From Acidocella sp. (GTDB taxonomy: Bacteria; Pseudomonadota; Alphaproteobacteria; Acetobacterales; Acetobacteraceae): DNA of 32,468 nucleotides. The stretch covers positions 1 to 32,468 of the forward strand of contig NZ_JAQTZC010000018.1 in NCBI RefSeq assembly GCF_028687955.1, given 5' to 3'. The notes beneath the pieces are model-generated. The model was not told the DNA's origin and searched no databases. It was given only the letters and a program-made list of their open reading frames with translations. The position numbers and the translations under genes were made by a program. The first letter of the stretch is position 1. Every line of letters starts with the position of its first letter. Positions 14,467 to 22,088 of this stretch are shown here, in pieces.

Positions 14467-14975
14467 CAGCCCTTCTCCGGGCCGACTTTGTGATAGGTCC
14501 GGCCGTGATAGATCAGGCCCGAGGCTGTGCCCCCCAGATGGATGGCCCGCACGGCGCAGAAGATGACGCTATGCGTGCCAACCTCCACAATCTGGTCGAT
14601 CGTGCAGTCAAACGCGGCGGTGGCGCTCTCCAGCACCGGGGCGCCGGTGGTCAGGCGCATCCATTGCGCGCGCGCGAAGCGTTCGGCCATCGGTATATGG
14701 CCCGCGCCGGCGAAGAGGGGCGAGAGCTCCTGATGCTCATGCGCCAGCACGTTCACACATAAAAAACCGGCGGCGAGAATGGCATCGTGCTTGCTGGCGG
14801 TTTTGTTCACGCAGACCAGCAGGGTCGGCGGGTCGTCGGTCACGCTGCACACCGCCGAGGCGGTGAACCCGGAGTCGCCCTCCGGCCCCGTGGTGGTGAT
14901 GATATTTACCGCGGCGCCCAGGCGGGACATGGCTTCGCGGAAATTCTGGCGGCTGGCGCTGGTGTTTTCGGTCAT
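14466..14975 (-). CDS. Flavin reductase family protein, RutF/HpaC-like
   Basis: The 169-residue product shows FREAMSRLGAAVNIITTTGP, GFTASAVCSVTDDPPTLLVCVN, FLCVNVLAHEHQELS and FDCTIDQIVEVGTHSVIFC. These closely follow the RutF/HpaC NAD(P)H:flavin reductases that supply reduced FMN to two-component monooxygenases. No monooxygenase partner (RutA, HpaB or similar) is in the window, although a RutE-like gene lies at 1066. It is the last gene of a minus-strand set with dinB, whose stop is 9 nt upstream of this ATG. The substrate partner is unknown. Confidence 0.88.
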   Translation of the reverse strand: MTENTSASRQNFREAMSRLGAAVNIITTTGPEGDSGFTASAVCSVTDDPPTLLVCVNKTASKHDAILAAGFLCVNVLAHEHQELSPLFAGAGHIPMAERFARAQWMRLTTGAPVLESATAAFDCTIDQIVEVGTHSVIFCAVRAIHLGGTASGLIYHGRTYHKVGPEKG

Positions 14976-14984
14976 TGGGCAAGT

Positions 14985-16247
14985 TTAACCGGTTCTGGGC
15001 GATTTGTGAAAGCCGCGCCCACGCTGCACGGCCGATGGCCCGAAACGTTCGCGCAGATGGTTGATGGCGTTTTGCCGGGCACGGCGGCGCGCGGCCCCGG
15101 CATCGGCCAGATCGCCCTGGTCGGCCAGGGCCTCGGCCACCAGAGGCGCCGCCCCGATGCCGATCAGGCGGAATGTGGTGCCGTCCGCCTCGCGTGCCAG
15201 CAGGCCGCGCGCGGCATCGAAGATGGTTTCGGGTAGCTGCGTCGGGTTTGCGAGCCGCTGGCTGCGGGTACGGTTGAGGAAACCGGCGGTCTTCAGCTTC
15301 AGCACAATCCCCGCCGCCGCCAGGGCCTCGCCGCGCAGGCGGCGGCCCAGCTTTTCGCACAGGTTCCACAGAGCCGCCTCCAGCTCGGGGCGTGTGCGCA
15401 GGTCCACGGCGAATGTGGTCTCGGCGCTGATGGACTTGCTCTCCCGCGCCAGCCGCACCGGCCTTGAGTCCTCGCCGCGCGCGCGCGCCACCAGGGCGGG
15501 GCCATCATCGCCCAGCTGTTGCACCGCCGTGCGCTCATTCAGCGCCGCCAGCTGCCCCACGCGCAAAATGCCCAGCGCCTGCAACCGGCGCACCTGCGCG
15601 GGGCCGACACCGGGCAGCAGCCCCACCGGCTCGGGCGCCAGCGCCGCCGCCGCCTCCGCGCCAAACACGGTGAAGCCGCGCGGCTTGTCCCGCTCCGCCG
15701 CCAGCTTGGCCAGCAGCCGGTTGCGCGCGAGGCCGATGGAAACGGTGATGCCCACCTGCGCTTCCACTTGGCGGGCAAAGCGGTTGAGCACCACCGCCGG
15801 CGGCGCATGGTGCAGTGCCTGGGTTCCCGCCAGATCGAGCGCCGCCTCATCCACCGAGAGCATCTGCACCAGCGGCGTCAGCGCCTCCATCAACCGGCGC
15901 ACATGCGCCGAGGCCGCCGCATATTTTTTCATGTCTGGCGCGATCACCACGGCCTTCGGGCAGAGAGCGCGCGCCTTGAACATCGGCATCGCGCTGCGCA
16001 CCCCATACAGCCGCGCCACATAGCAGCAGGTGCTCACCACACCGCGCGCGCCGCCGCCCACGATCACCGGCAGATCGCGCAGCTCAGGCCGGTCACGCTT
16101 CTCCACGCTGGCGAAAAACGCATCGCAATCGATATGCGCGATTGCCAGGCTGAACAGCTCATCGTGGCGCACCACCCGCGCGCTGCCGCAGGCCTCGCAC
16201 ACCGCCCCGGACACCTGCGCATCGCAGTCGCGGCAAATGGCGGGCAT
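14985..16247 (-). CDS. dinB: DNA polymerase IV (Y-family) DinB
   Basis: The 420-residue enzyme is a translesion polymerase. It opens with a zinc-ribbon-like extension (C5, C8, C17, C20) found in many alphaproteobacterial DinB proteins. Then come the palm motifs IAHIDCDAFFASVE (D40 metal ligand), VVSTCCYVARLYGVRSAMP, and MLSVDEAALDL with the catalytic Asp-Glu. The helix-hairpin-helix LLPGVGPAQVRRL and a C-terminal little-finger domain with SISAETTF follow. The second catalytic motif has Ala where SIDEAYLD has Tyr. The ATG abuts the ROK gene stop (TAAATG on the minus strand), so the two are coupled. Confidence 0.94.
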   Translation of the reverse strand: MPAICRDCDAQVSGAVCEACGSARVVRHDELFSLAIAHIDCDAFFASVEKRDRPELRDLPVIVGGGARGVVSTCCYVARLYGVRSAMPMFKARALCPKAVVIAPDMKKYAAASAHVRRLMEALTPLVQMLSVDEAALDLAGTQALHHAPPAVVLNRFARQVEAQVGITVSIGLARNRLLAKLAAERDKPRGFTVFGAEAAAALAPEPVGLLPGVGPAQVRRLQALGILRVGQLAALNERTAVQQLGDDGPALVARARGEDSRPVRLARESKSISAETTFAVDLRTRPELEAALWNLCEKLGRRLRGEALAAAGIVLKLKTAGFLNRTRSQRLANPTQLPETIFDAARGLLAREADGTTFRLIGIGAAPLVAEALADQGDLADAGAARRRARQNAINHLRERFGPSAVQRGRGFHKSPRTG

Positions 16248-17141
16248 TTATTCGGGCCAGAGCCAGGCGGCGCCGCGCACGCCCGAGGAGTCGCCATACA
16301 GGTTGCGGACGATGTGCGGGGTGCAGGTGTCGGAGAAGACATAGGGCTGCATCAGGGCCGGGAGGGTGGCGGCGAGGCTGGGCAGGTTGGAGAGGCCGCC
16401 GCCGAGCACGATGACGTCGGGGTCCAGTATGTTAGTGATGGCTGCCAGCCCGCGCGCGAGGCGGTTGGCGTGCAGGGCCAGCGCGGCGGCGGCTTGTGCA
16501 TCGCCGCTGGCGGCGCGGGCGGGGATCTGGCTGGCGTCGCGCGCGCCGGGGCCGTCGCATTCCATGGCCAGGGCGGGGCCTGAGAGATAGGTTTCCAGGC
16601 AGCCGGCGCGGCCGCACCAGCAGAGGCGCATCGGCATTTCGTCCATGCGCGGCCAGGGCAAGGAGATGTGCCCCCATTCGCCGGCGAGGCGGTGGCGGCC
16701 CTCCAGAATATGCCCGTTCACCACGATGCCGCCGCCGCAGCCAGTCCCCAGGATGACGCCGAAGACGACCCGCGCCCCGGCCGCCGCGCCGTCCGTCGCC
16801 TCCGAGAGGGCAAAGCAGTTGGCGTCGTTGGCGACACGGATTTCACGGTGGAGCAGGGCGCCGAGGTCCCGGTCAAACGGGTGGCCGTTCAGCGCGTTGG
16901 AATTGGCGTTTTTCACCAGCCCGGTGGCGGGGCTGATGCTGCCGGGGATGCCGATGCCCACGCTGGCGGTAGCGCCGATTTCCGCTTCGGCCTGGCGCAC
17001 GAGGCTTGCGATGGTATCCAGGGCTTGCGCATAGCCCGCAGGGGTGGCGGTGCGGCGGCGCAGAACCTCATTGCCTCCAGGCCCGAGGACCAGAATTTCA
17101 ATTTTTGTGCCGCCGAGGTCGACGCCAATGCGATAGCTCAT
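16248..17141 (-). CDS. ROK family sugar kinase (fructokinase-like)
   Basis: The 297-residue product has the ROK phosphate-1 motif GVDLGGTKIEILVL at its N-terminus, SVGIGIPGSISPATGLVKNANS, the catalytic-region ANDANCFALSEA, GVILGTGCGGGIVVNG, and the zinc motif CWCGRAGCLETYLSG. This matches bacterial fructokinase/mannokinase or N-acetylglucosamine kinase ROK enzymes. The ATG at 17141 is chosen since it gives the canonical MSYRIGVDLGGTK start; a longer upstream extension would run through the opposite-strand TusA-like gene. The sugar cannot be fixed from the sequence. Confidence 0.9.
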   Translation of the reverse strand: MSYRIGVDLGGTKIEILVLGPGGNEVLRRRTATPAGYAQALDTIASLVRQAEAEIGATASVGIGIPGSISPATGLVKNANSNALNGHPFDRDLGALLHREIRVANDANCFALSEATDGAAAGARVVFGVILGTGCGGGIVVNGHILEGRHRLAGEWGHISLPWPRMDEMPMRLCWCGRAGCLETYLSGPALAMECDGPGARDASQIPARAASGDAQAAAALALHANRLARGLAAITNILDPDVIVLGGGLSNLPSLAATLPALMQPYVFSDTCTPHIVRNLYGDSSGVRGAAWLWPE

Positions 17142-17204
17142 GGCCTCTATGTCGGATGATTCCCGGTCTTGCTCAAGACCGTCCAGGCGCGCATTCTCAA
17201 AACC

Positions 17205-17441
17205 ATGAGGGAGCGTGTGATCGATGCGCAGTTTCAAAAGTCGCCATTGCCGGTGTTGCGCGCCGCGCGGGTGTTGCGCGGCATGGCAGCGGGCGAGAAG
17301 CTGCGGATCCTGGCGACCGACCCCCAGGCGGTGGCCGATTTCAGGGATTTTTGCAAAGTCACCGGCCATGCGCTGGTCGCCGCTAGCGAGAGCGGCGGGG
17401 TGTTCAGCTTCTCAGTCAAGGTGAGAGCGGCTGTGCCATGA
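17205..17441 (+). CDS. TusA-family protein lacking the catalytic cysteine
   Basis: The 78-residue product follows the TusA/SirA fold closely: VIDAQFQKSPLPVLRAARVLRGMAAGE, then LRILATDPQAVADFRDFCKVTGH and a final beta-strand segment. In active TusA sulfurtransferases the N-terminal motif is CPxP and its Cys carries the persulfide; here it is SPLP (codon TCG at 17244-17246). The only remaining cysteine is in DFCKVTGH. The protein may therefore be a non-catalytic paralogue or use another thiol. The ATG at 17205 is preferred; a GTG at 17217 with GAGGGAG before it, or an upstream TTG at 17169, are alternatives. The stop overlaps the HDAC-like start (ATGA). Confidence 0.8.
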   Translation: MRERVIDAQFQKSPLPVLRAARVLRGMAAGEKLRILATDPQAVADFRDFCKVTGHALVAASESGGVFSFSVKVRAAVP

Positions 17442-18364
17442 GTGTTGCGTTGTTCACGCATCCGGCGGCATTGGCGCATGATACCGGGCAGGACCACCCC
17501 GAATGTGCCGAGCGGCTGCGCGCCGTGCTGCGCGCGCTGGAGGTGCCGATATTTTCCCCGCTGCTGCGCGAGGTCGCGCCGAAAGCCCCGGTTGCGGCAT
17601 TACAGCCCGCGCATACGGCGGCGTATGTCGCGGCCATGCTGGCGCTGCCGCCTGAGGAGACCACCTATATCGATGGCGATACGGTGTTTGGTCCCGGCAC
17701 GCTGGAAGCCGCTCTGCGCGCGGCGGGCGGCGCCATGGCGGCGGTGGACGCGGTGATGGAAGGCTGGGCCCATGCCGCCTTCGTGGCGATGCGCCCGCCC
17801 GGCCATCACGCGGAGCGAGACCGCGCCATGGGGTTCTGCTTTTTCAATAATGCGGCGGTGGCGGCGTATCATGCCCGCGCGCGCTGGGGGCTTAAGCGGA
17901 TCGCGGTGGTGGATTTCGATGTGCATCACGGCAACGGCACACAGGATATTTTCGGCCCCGATCCCGAATTGTTCTACGGCTCCTCGCATCAGCACCCGTG
18001 TTTCCCCGGTACGGGCATGGTGCGCGAGCAGGGGGTGGCGGGCAATATCATGAATGTGCCCCTTGCGCCCGGCTCCGGCGGGCCTGAGTTCCGCGCCGCC
18101 TGGGAGGGCGGGATCATCCCCGCCGTGGCCGCCTTCCGCCCGGAGTTGCTGATCATCTCGGCTGGGTTCGACGCGCATGTGGCCGACCCGCTGGCGCAGC
18201 TTCGCCTGCGTGAGGCGGATTTCGCCTGGGTGACGCGCGCGTTGATGGAGCTCTCCGACACCCATTGTCCTGGCCGTGTTATTTCATTGCTGGAAGGCGG
18301 TTACGACCTCGCCGCCCTGGCCGCCAGCACCGCCGCCCATGTGCGCGCGCTGATGCGGTTGTGA
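17438..18364 (+). CDS. Histone deacetylase-like amidohydrolase (AcuC/AphA family)
   Basis: The 308-residue Zn-dependent deacetylase shows FTHPAALAHDTGQDHPECAERL, AMRPPGHHAERDRAMGFCFFNNAAVAA, the zinc-site segment VDFDVHHGNGTQDIF, GSGGPEF, IISAGFDAHVADPLA and SLLEGGYDL. The GHH pair and the D-x-H plus D zinc ligands of the class II/AcuC-like family are present. Bacterial relatives deacetylate acetylpolyamines, acetyl-lysine or acetoin-related substrates; the target here is unknown. It is translationally coupled to the TusA-like gene. Confidence 0.92.
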   Translation: MSVALFTHPAALAHDTGQDHPECAERLRAVLRALEVPIFSPLLREVAPKAPVAALQPAHTAAYVAAMLALPPEETTYIDGDTVFGPGTLEAALRAAGGAMAAVDAVMEGWAHAAFVAMRPPGHHAERDRAMGFCFFNNAAVAAYHARARWGLKRIAVVDFDVHHGNGTQDIFGPDPELFYGSSHQHPCFPGTGMVREQGVAGNIMNVPLAPGSGGPEFRAAWEGGIIPAVAAFRPELLIISAGFDAHVADPLAQLRLREADFAWVTRALMELSDTHCPGRVISLLEGGYDLAALAASTAAHVRALMRL

Positions 18365-18395
18365 ATTTTCAAGTGAACCTGTAGGCAGCAAAACC

Positions 18396-18632
18396 ATGAC
18401 GGCAAAAAACGATATTTCGGCAATGTCCTTCGAGGATGCGCTGGCGGCCCTGGAGGCCATTGTCCGCAGCCTGGAGTCGGGCCAGCAAAAGCTGGAGGAC
18501 GCGATTACCGCCTATGAGCGCGGGGCCGCGCTGAAAAAACACTGTGAAGCCAAACTGGCGGAGGCCGAGGCCCGCGTGCAGGCAATCGTCGCCCGTGCCG
18601 ATGGCACTCTTGCCCTTAAATCCGAGGATTGA
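18396..18632 (+). CDS. xseB: Exodeoxyribonuclease VII small subunit XseB
   Basis: The 78-residue helical protein contains MSFEDALAALEAIVRSLESGQQKLEDAITAYERG and later KKHCEAKLAEAEARVQ, the typical XseB coiled hairpin. It assembles with XseA to degrade single-stranded DNA. No xseA is in the window. The order xseB-ispA-(dxs)-tlyA is conserved in many bacteria; ispA starts 3 nt after the stop. Confidence 0.95.
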   Translation: MTAKNDISAMSFEDALAALEAIVRSLESGQQKLEDAITAYERGAALKKHCEAKLAEAEARVQAIVARADGTLALKSED

Positions 18633-18635
18633 CCG

Positions 18636-19547
18636 ATGGCGTCTGATATTGTGTGCAACCCCAACGCCCTGGCCGAGGCGCTGGCCGAAACCGCCCGCGT
18701 GGTGGAAGCCCAGCTGGACGCGCTGCTGCCGGTGCCAGAGGGCGCGGAGGCCCGCGTCGTCGAGGCGATGCGCTATGCGGTGCTCAATGGCGGCAAGCGG
18801 ATGCGCGCGTTTCTGGTGATGGAGACGGCGCAGTTCTTCACGGTGAACCGCACCTGCGCGGCGCGCGTGGCGGCGGCGGTGGAAATGCTGCATGCCTATT
18901 CGCTGGTGCATGACGATCTGCCGGCGATGGACGATGATGATCTGCGCCGGGGCATGCCGAGCTGTCATAAACAATTTGACGAAGCCACCGCCATTCTCGC
19001 GGGCGATGCGTTACAGACCCGCGCCTTTGAGGTGCTGGCCGAGGAAGACACCCATGCCGACGCCGAGGCCCGCTGCGAGCTGGTGTTGGCGCTGGCCCAT
19101 GCCGCGGGCGCACGCGGTATGGTCGGTGGGCAGATGATCGACATGGCGAGCGAGGGCAAAAAGCTCTCAGGGCCGGAGATCACCCGTTTGCAGGCGCTTA
19201 AAACCGGACGGCTGATCCAGTTTAGCGCCGAGGCCGGTGCGATTTTGGGCCGTGCCTCGCAGCCGCAGCGGCATTTCATCGCCGCCTATGGCCGTGACCT
19301 GGGTGCCGCCTTCCAGATATACGACGATGTGCTGGACGAAACCGCCTCCGCCGAGGAGCTAGGCAAGACAGCGGGCAAGGACGCGGTGCAGGGCAAGGCC
19401 ACCATGGTCTCCGTGCTTGGCCTCGAACAGGCGAAGGCGCATGCCGAGCTGCTGGCCGAGCAGGCGGCGGGGTATTTGGAGAGTTTTGGCGAGCGTGCCG
19501 CGCTGTTGCAGGCGCTGGCCAAGTTTACGGTGACGAGGAAGAGCTAG
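18636..19547 (+). CDS. ispA: Farnesyl diphosphate synthase IspA (polyprenyl synthetase)
   Basis: The 303-residue enzyme condenses IPP with DMAPP and GPP to farnesyl diphosphate. It has LNGGKRMRAFLVME, the first aspartate-rich motif HDDLPAMDDDDLRRG, GDALQTRAFEVL, the second motif QIYDDVLDE, and GKTAGKDAVQGKATMVS. Length and motifs match bacterial short-chain prenyl transferases. It follows xseB after 3 nt and precedes tlyA after 20 nt; dxs, which often sits between ispA and tlyA, is not here. Confidence 0.95.
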   Translation: MASDIVCNPNALAEALAETARVVEAQLDALLPVPEGAEARVVEAMRYAVLNGGKRMRAFLVMETAQFFTVNRTCAARVAAAVEMLHAYSLVHDDLPAMDDDDLRRGMPSCHKQFDEATAILAGDALQTRAFEVLAEEDTHADAEARCELVLALAHAAGARGMVGGQMIDMASEGKKLSGPEITRLQALKTGRLIQFSAEAGAILGRASQPQRHFIAAYGRDLGAAFQIYDDVLDETASAEELGKTAGKDAVQGKATMVSVLGLEQAKAHAELLAEQAAGYLESFGERAALLQALAKFTVTRKS

Positions 19548-19567
19548 CGCCGGGGCGGGGGCCGCTC

Positions 19568-20308
19568 ATGGCCAGGCAACGCGCCGACCTTATGCTTGTG
19601 GCCACCGGGCTGGTGGAGTCGCGCGCCAAGGCGCAGGCGCTCATCATGGCCGGGCTGGTTTATGCCGGTACCGCGCGGGTGCAGAAGGCCGGTGATCTGT
19701 TGTCCGAGGATGCCGCCCTTTTCGTGAAAGGCCAGGATCACCCCTGGGTTTCGCGCGGCGGGGTGAAGCTGGCGCATGGGCTCGGCCATTTCGGCTTCGA
19801 CCCTTCAGGCCGGATATGCCTGGATGTTGGCGCCTCCACCGGCGGCTTCACCGATGTGCTGCTCACCCATGGCGCCAAACATGTCTATGCGGTGGATGTC
19901 GGCCACGGCCAGTTGGCCTGGAAACTCCGCTCCGACCCGCGTGTTACCGTGTTGGAAAAAACCAACGCGCGCCATCTCACCGCGCAGATCATCCCCGAGC
20001 CCATCGGCGCGCTGGTTTGCGACGCCAGTTTCATCGGGTTGCAGATTGTGCTGCCTGCCGGTCTCGCTTTGTGCGCGCCGGGGGCGTTCGCGGTGGCGCT
20101 GATCAAGCCGCAGTTCGAGGCTGGGTCCGAGCATGTTGGCAAGGGCGGGGTTGTGCGGGACCCGGAGATTCACGCCGCGGTCTGCGCGAAAATCCGGTTC
20201 TGGTGGGAGTCGCTCCCCGGCTGGCGGGTGCTGGGGGTGGAGAAAAGCCCGATCACCGGGCCGGAGGGGAATATTGAATTCCTCATCGGTGCGGTGAAGG
20301 AGGGGTAG
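19568..20308 (+). CDS. tlyA: TlyA family 2'-O-methyltransferase/hemolysin-like rRNA methyltransferase
   Basis: The 246-residue product has an N-terminal S4 RNA-binding domain (about 4-63; RADLMLVATGLVESRAKAQAL) followed by HPWVSRGGVKLAHGL and an FtsJ-like SAM-dependent methyltransferase domain starting CLDVGASTGGFTDVLL, with AVDVGHGQLAW, CDASFIGL and LIKPQFEAG. This matches TlyA, which 2'-O-methylates 16S and 23S rRNA in characterised members. It ends the forward operon, with only 2 nt before the convergent FMN reductase gene. Confidence 0.94.
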   Translation: MARQRADLMLVATGLVESRAKAQALIMAGLVYAGTARVQKAGDLLSEDAALFVKGQDHPWVSRGGVKLAHGLGHFGFDPSGRICLDVGASTGGFTDVLLTHGAKHVYAVDVGHGQLAWKLRSDPRVTVLEKTNARHLTAQIIPEPIGALVCDASFIGLQIVLPAGLALCAPGAFAVALIKPQFEAGSEHVGKGGVVRDPEIHAAVCAKIRFWWESLPGWRVLGVEKSPITGPEGNIEFLIGAVKEG

Positions 20309-20310
20309 TC

Positions 20311-20859
20311 TCAGGTGTGCAGTTTCACCCAGCCGGTGAATTTATCCATCCACCCCTGCAAAAACGCCCGGCTGCCCGGCCCGATATTTCCCGCATCGTC
20401 AAAGAGCCCATCCTTCGCCTGGATGAACACTTCCGGCCCGCCCAGCGTGGGCATGTCAAGGTAGGCCAGCACATTGCGCAGATGCTGCTGCGCCAGCGCC
20501 GTGCCGATCGCGCCGATCGACACGCCGAGCACCGCCGCCGGTTTCCCCGCCCAGGCGCTCTGGCCGTAGGGGCGCGAGGCATTGTCAATGGCGTTTTTGA
20601 GCACGCCGGGGATCGAGCGGTTGTATTCCGCCGTGACGAACAGAACCCCGGCGGAGCCCGCGATCTCGGCCTTCAGGCGTTTCACGCTGGCGGCCTGATT
20701 GGCGTCGTCATCCTGGTTGTAGAGCGGCAGATCATCGATCCGCACCGGGTTGAAGGAGAAATCCGCCGGCGCCATCCGGGCGATGCCGGTGGCAAGTTTA
20801 CGGTTGAACGAATCCTGGCGAAGGCTGCCGACAATCATAGCGATTTTATGCTGGCTCAT
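20311..20859 (-). CDS. NADPH-dependent FMN reductase (ChrR/ArsH-like)
   Basis: The 182-residue flavodoxin-like protein begins KIAMIVGSLRQDSFNRKLA (FMN phosphate loop) and contains FVTAEYNRSIPGVLKNAIDNASRPYG, PAAVLGVSIGAIGTALAQQHLRNVLAYLDM, and LGGPEVFIQ. This is the NADPH-dependent FMN/quinone/chromate reductase family. A role in quinone or oxidative-stress defence is likely. It stands alone on the minus strand, close to another flavin reductase gene (20928-21485) but separated by 68 nt. Confidence 0.9.
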   Translation of the reverse strand: MSQHKIAMIVGSLRQDSFNRKLATGIARMAPADFSFNPVRIDDLPLYNQDDDANQAASVKRLKAEIAGSAGVLFVTAEYNRSIPGVLKNAIDNASRPYGQSAWAGKPAAVLGVSIGAIGTALAQQHLRNVLAYLDMPTLGGPEVFIQAKDGLFDDAGNIGPGSRAFLQGWMDKFTGWVKLHT

Positions 20860-20927
20860 AATGCACTCCTGGAATGACTGGGAACCATGTTATGCGCGCG
20901 CAGGCTAGCACCGATTTGCCGCGCGTG

Positions 20928-21485
20928 TCATCGCATCTTTGAAGGCAGTTTCAGCACCTCGCCATCCACGGCGAACTTGCCGTAACCCTGGTGATGGATG
21001 GTCCGGCGGTCTGTTTGCGCGGGGTCAACCCAGGCCTTCACCACCTCCAGAATGAATATGTTATATTTGTTCACGAGTTTGGTATCGGTCACGCGGCATT
21101 CCAGATTGGCGAGGCATTGCGCGATCAGCGGTGCTTCCACCCGCAAGGCTGGCAGGGGTGTGATGCCGAAGCGGGTGAATTTATCAGTGTCCCGGCCGGA
21201 GCAATTGCCGATTTTTACCACCTGCGGGGCCATCGCCGCGCCGGGAATGGCGATTACGCATTGTTTGGTTGCCCGCAGCGCCGCGAAGCTGTGGTTGGCG
21301 GCGCTCACCACGCAGGAGATGAGCGGCGGCTCGAACGCGATCATCATGTGCCACGACATCGTCATGACATTGGCAATCCCCTTGCGCGCGGTTGTCAGCA
21401 GCACCACCGGGCCAGGTTCGATCCACTGATAGACTTTCGGCAGGGGTAAATTTTTCAAGGCGGCAACTCCTTGAGTCTGGAACAT
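20928..21485 (-). CDS. Flavin reductase family protein (FMN-binding split barrel)
   Basis: The 185-residue product has EPGPVVLLTTARKGIANVMTMSWHMMIAFEPPLISCVVS, ATKQCVIAIPGA, and NLECRVTDTKLVNKYNIFILEVVKAW, the flavin reductase-like split-barrel layout. It may reduce FMN or bind it as a stress protein; no partner monooxygenase adjoins it. The ATG at 21485 lacks a good ribosome-binding site, whereas an in-frame TTG at 21455 has AAGGAG 9 nt upstream and gives the start LKNLPLPKVYQW, so the true start may be there. Confidence 0.85.
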   Translation of the reverse strand: MFQTQGVAALKNLPLPKVYQWIEPGPVVLLTTARKGIANVMTMSWHMMIAFEPPLISCVVSAANHSFAALRATKQCVIAIPGAAMAPQVVKIGNCSGRDTDKFTRFGITPLPALRVEAPLIAQCLANLECRVTDTKLVNKYNIFILEVVKAWVDPAQTDRRTIHHQGYGKFAVDGEVLKLPSKMR

Positions 21486-21531
21486 TAACCTGTGAGATGA
21501 CGTCCGTTCACGGCTGGGTTATGCTGCGGTA

Positions 21532-21900
21532 ATGAGTAGAAGATTCGATACGGTGTCAATCTGGAGTGAGCGCCCGCGGTTGTGCGCCGGGTTGCTGGGG
21601 CTGGCGGTGGCTATGGTTTTGCCAGGTTGTGCCCTGCCGCCTGGCGGCCTGGCGCGAATGGACGGCTCTGCATCCGCCCAGGCTTTGCAGCAGGCTGAAC
21701 AGCAAGGCTATGCCAAGGGCTATGCCGCGGGCGAACTGGCGCAGGCGCTGCGTGACAAATCGCGCGAAATGGCGGAGGCGCCAAAGCAGGCGCCGTCTGC
21801 GCCGCCCGTGGCAACGCGCCCCGCAATTCCAGCCGTGCCGGATACGTCATTACCGGTGGGGACAAATTATAGTTCCAGCGGCCCGGCCGAACCGTTTTAG
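21532..21900 (+). CDS. Small putative lipoprotein
   Basis: The 122-residue product has a hydrophobic N-terminal stretch (about 18-32) ending in the lipobox LPGC (Cys at about 33). Cleavage before that Cys would give a lipidated protein of about 90 residues. The mature part has an alanine/glutamine-rich helical segment (ALQQAEQQGYAKGYAAGELA) and a Pro-rich tail. No family is recognised. It is divergent from the flavin reductase gene by 46 nt. Confidence 0.6.
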   Translation: MSRRFDTVSIWSERPRLCAGLLGLAVAMVLPGCALPPGGLARMDGSASAQALQQAEQQGYAKGYAAGELAQALRDKSREMAEAPKQAPSAPPVATRPAIPAVPDTSLPVGTNYSSSGPAEPF

Positions 21901-21983
21901 GTCCTGTCTGCATCAAAGCCACAAATGGAAACACGTAGTTAATGCAGATAATTGCTGCCGCAAAGATTACCGGGACGCGTTCC

Positions 21984-22088
21984 TAGAGCCTGATTGGTTT
22001 AAGTGTGATCAGGCTCTGGTTATTTTTCTGAGGGCGATTCACGCTTTCGGCCCGCCCGGCTGAGCGAACCTCAAACGATCGCGCTTTA
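21984..22088. repeat. Dispersed repeat, copy B (about 105 bp, inverted relative to copy A)
   Basis: Reverse complement of 3334-3437 with few differences. In minus-strand reading it starts TAAAGCGCGATCG, and the TAA is the stop codon of the CaiB-type gene, just as copy A begins with the DUF2147 stop. The hairpin AGAGCCTGAT/ATCAGGCTCT is at 21985-22017. It marks the boundary between core genes and the catabolic island. Confidence 0.85.

Noticed and set aside
15061-16583. Plus-strand frames opposite dinB and the ROK kinase gene
   Set aside because: Arg/Ala/Pro-rich antisense shadows of genes with full motif support.
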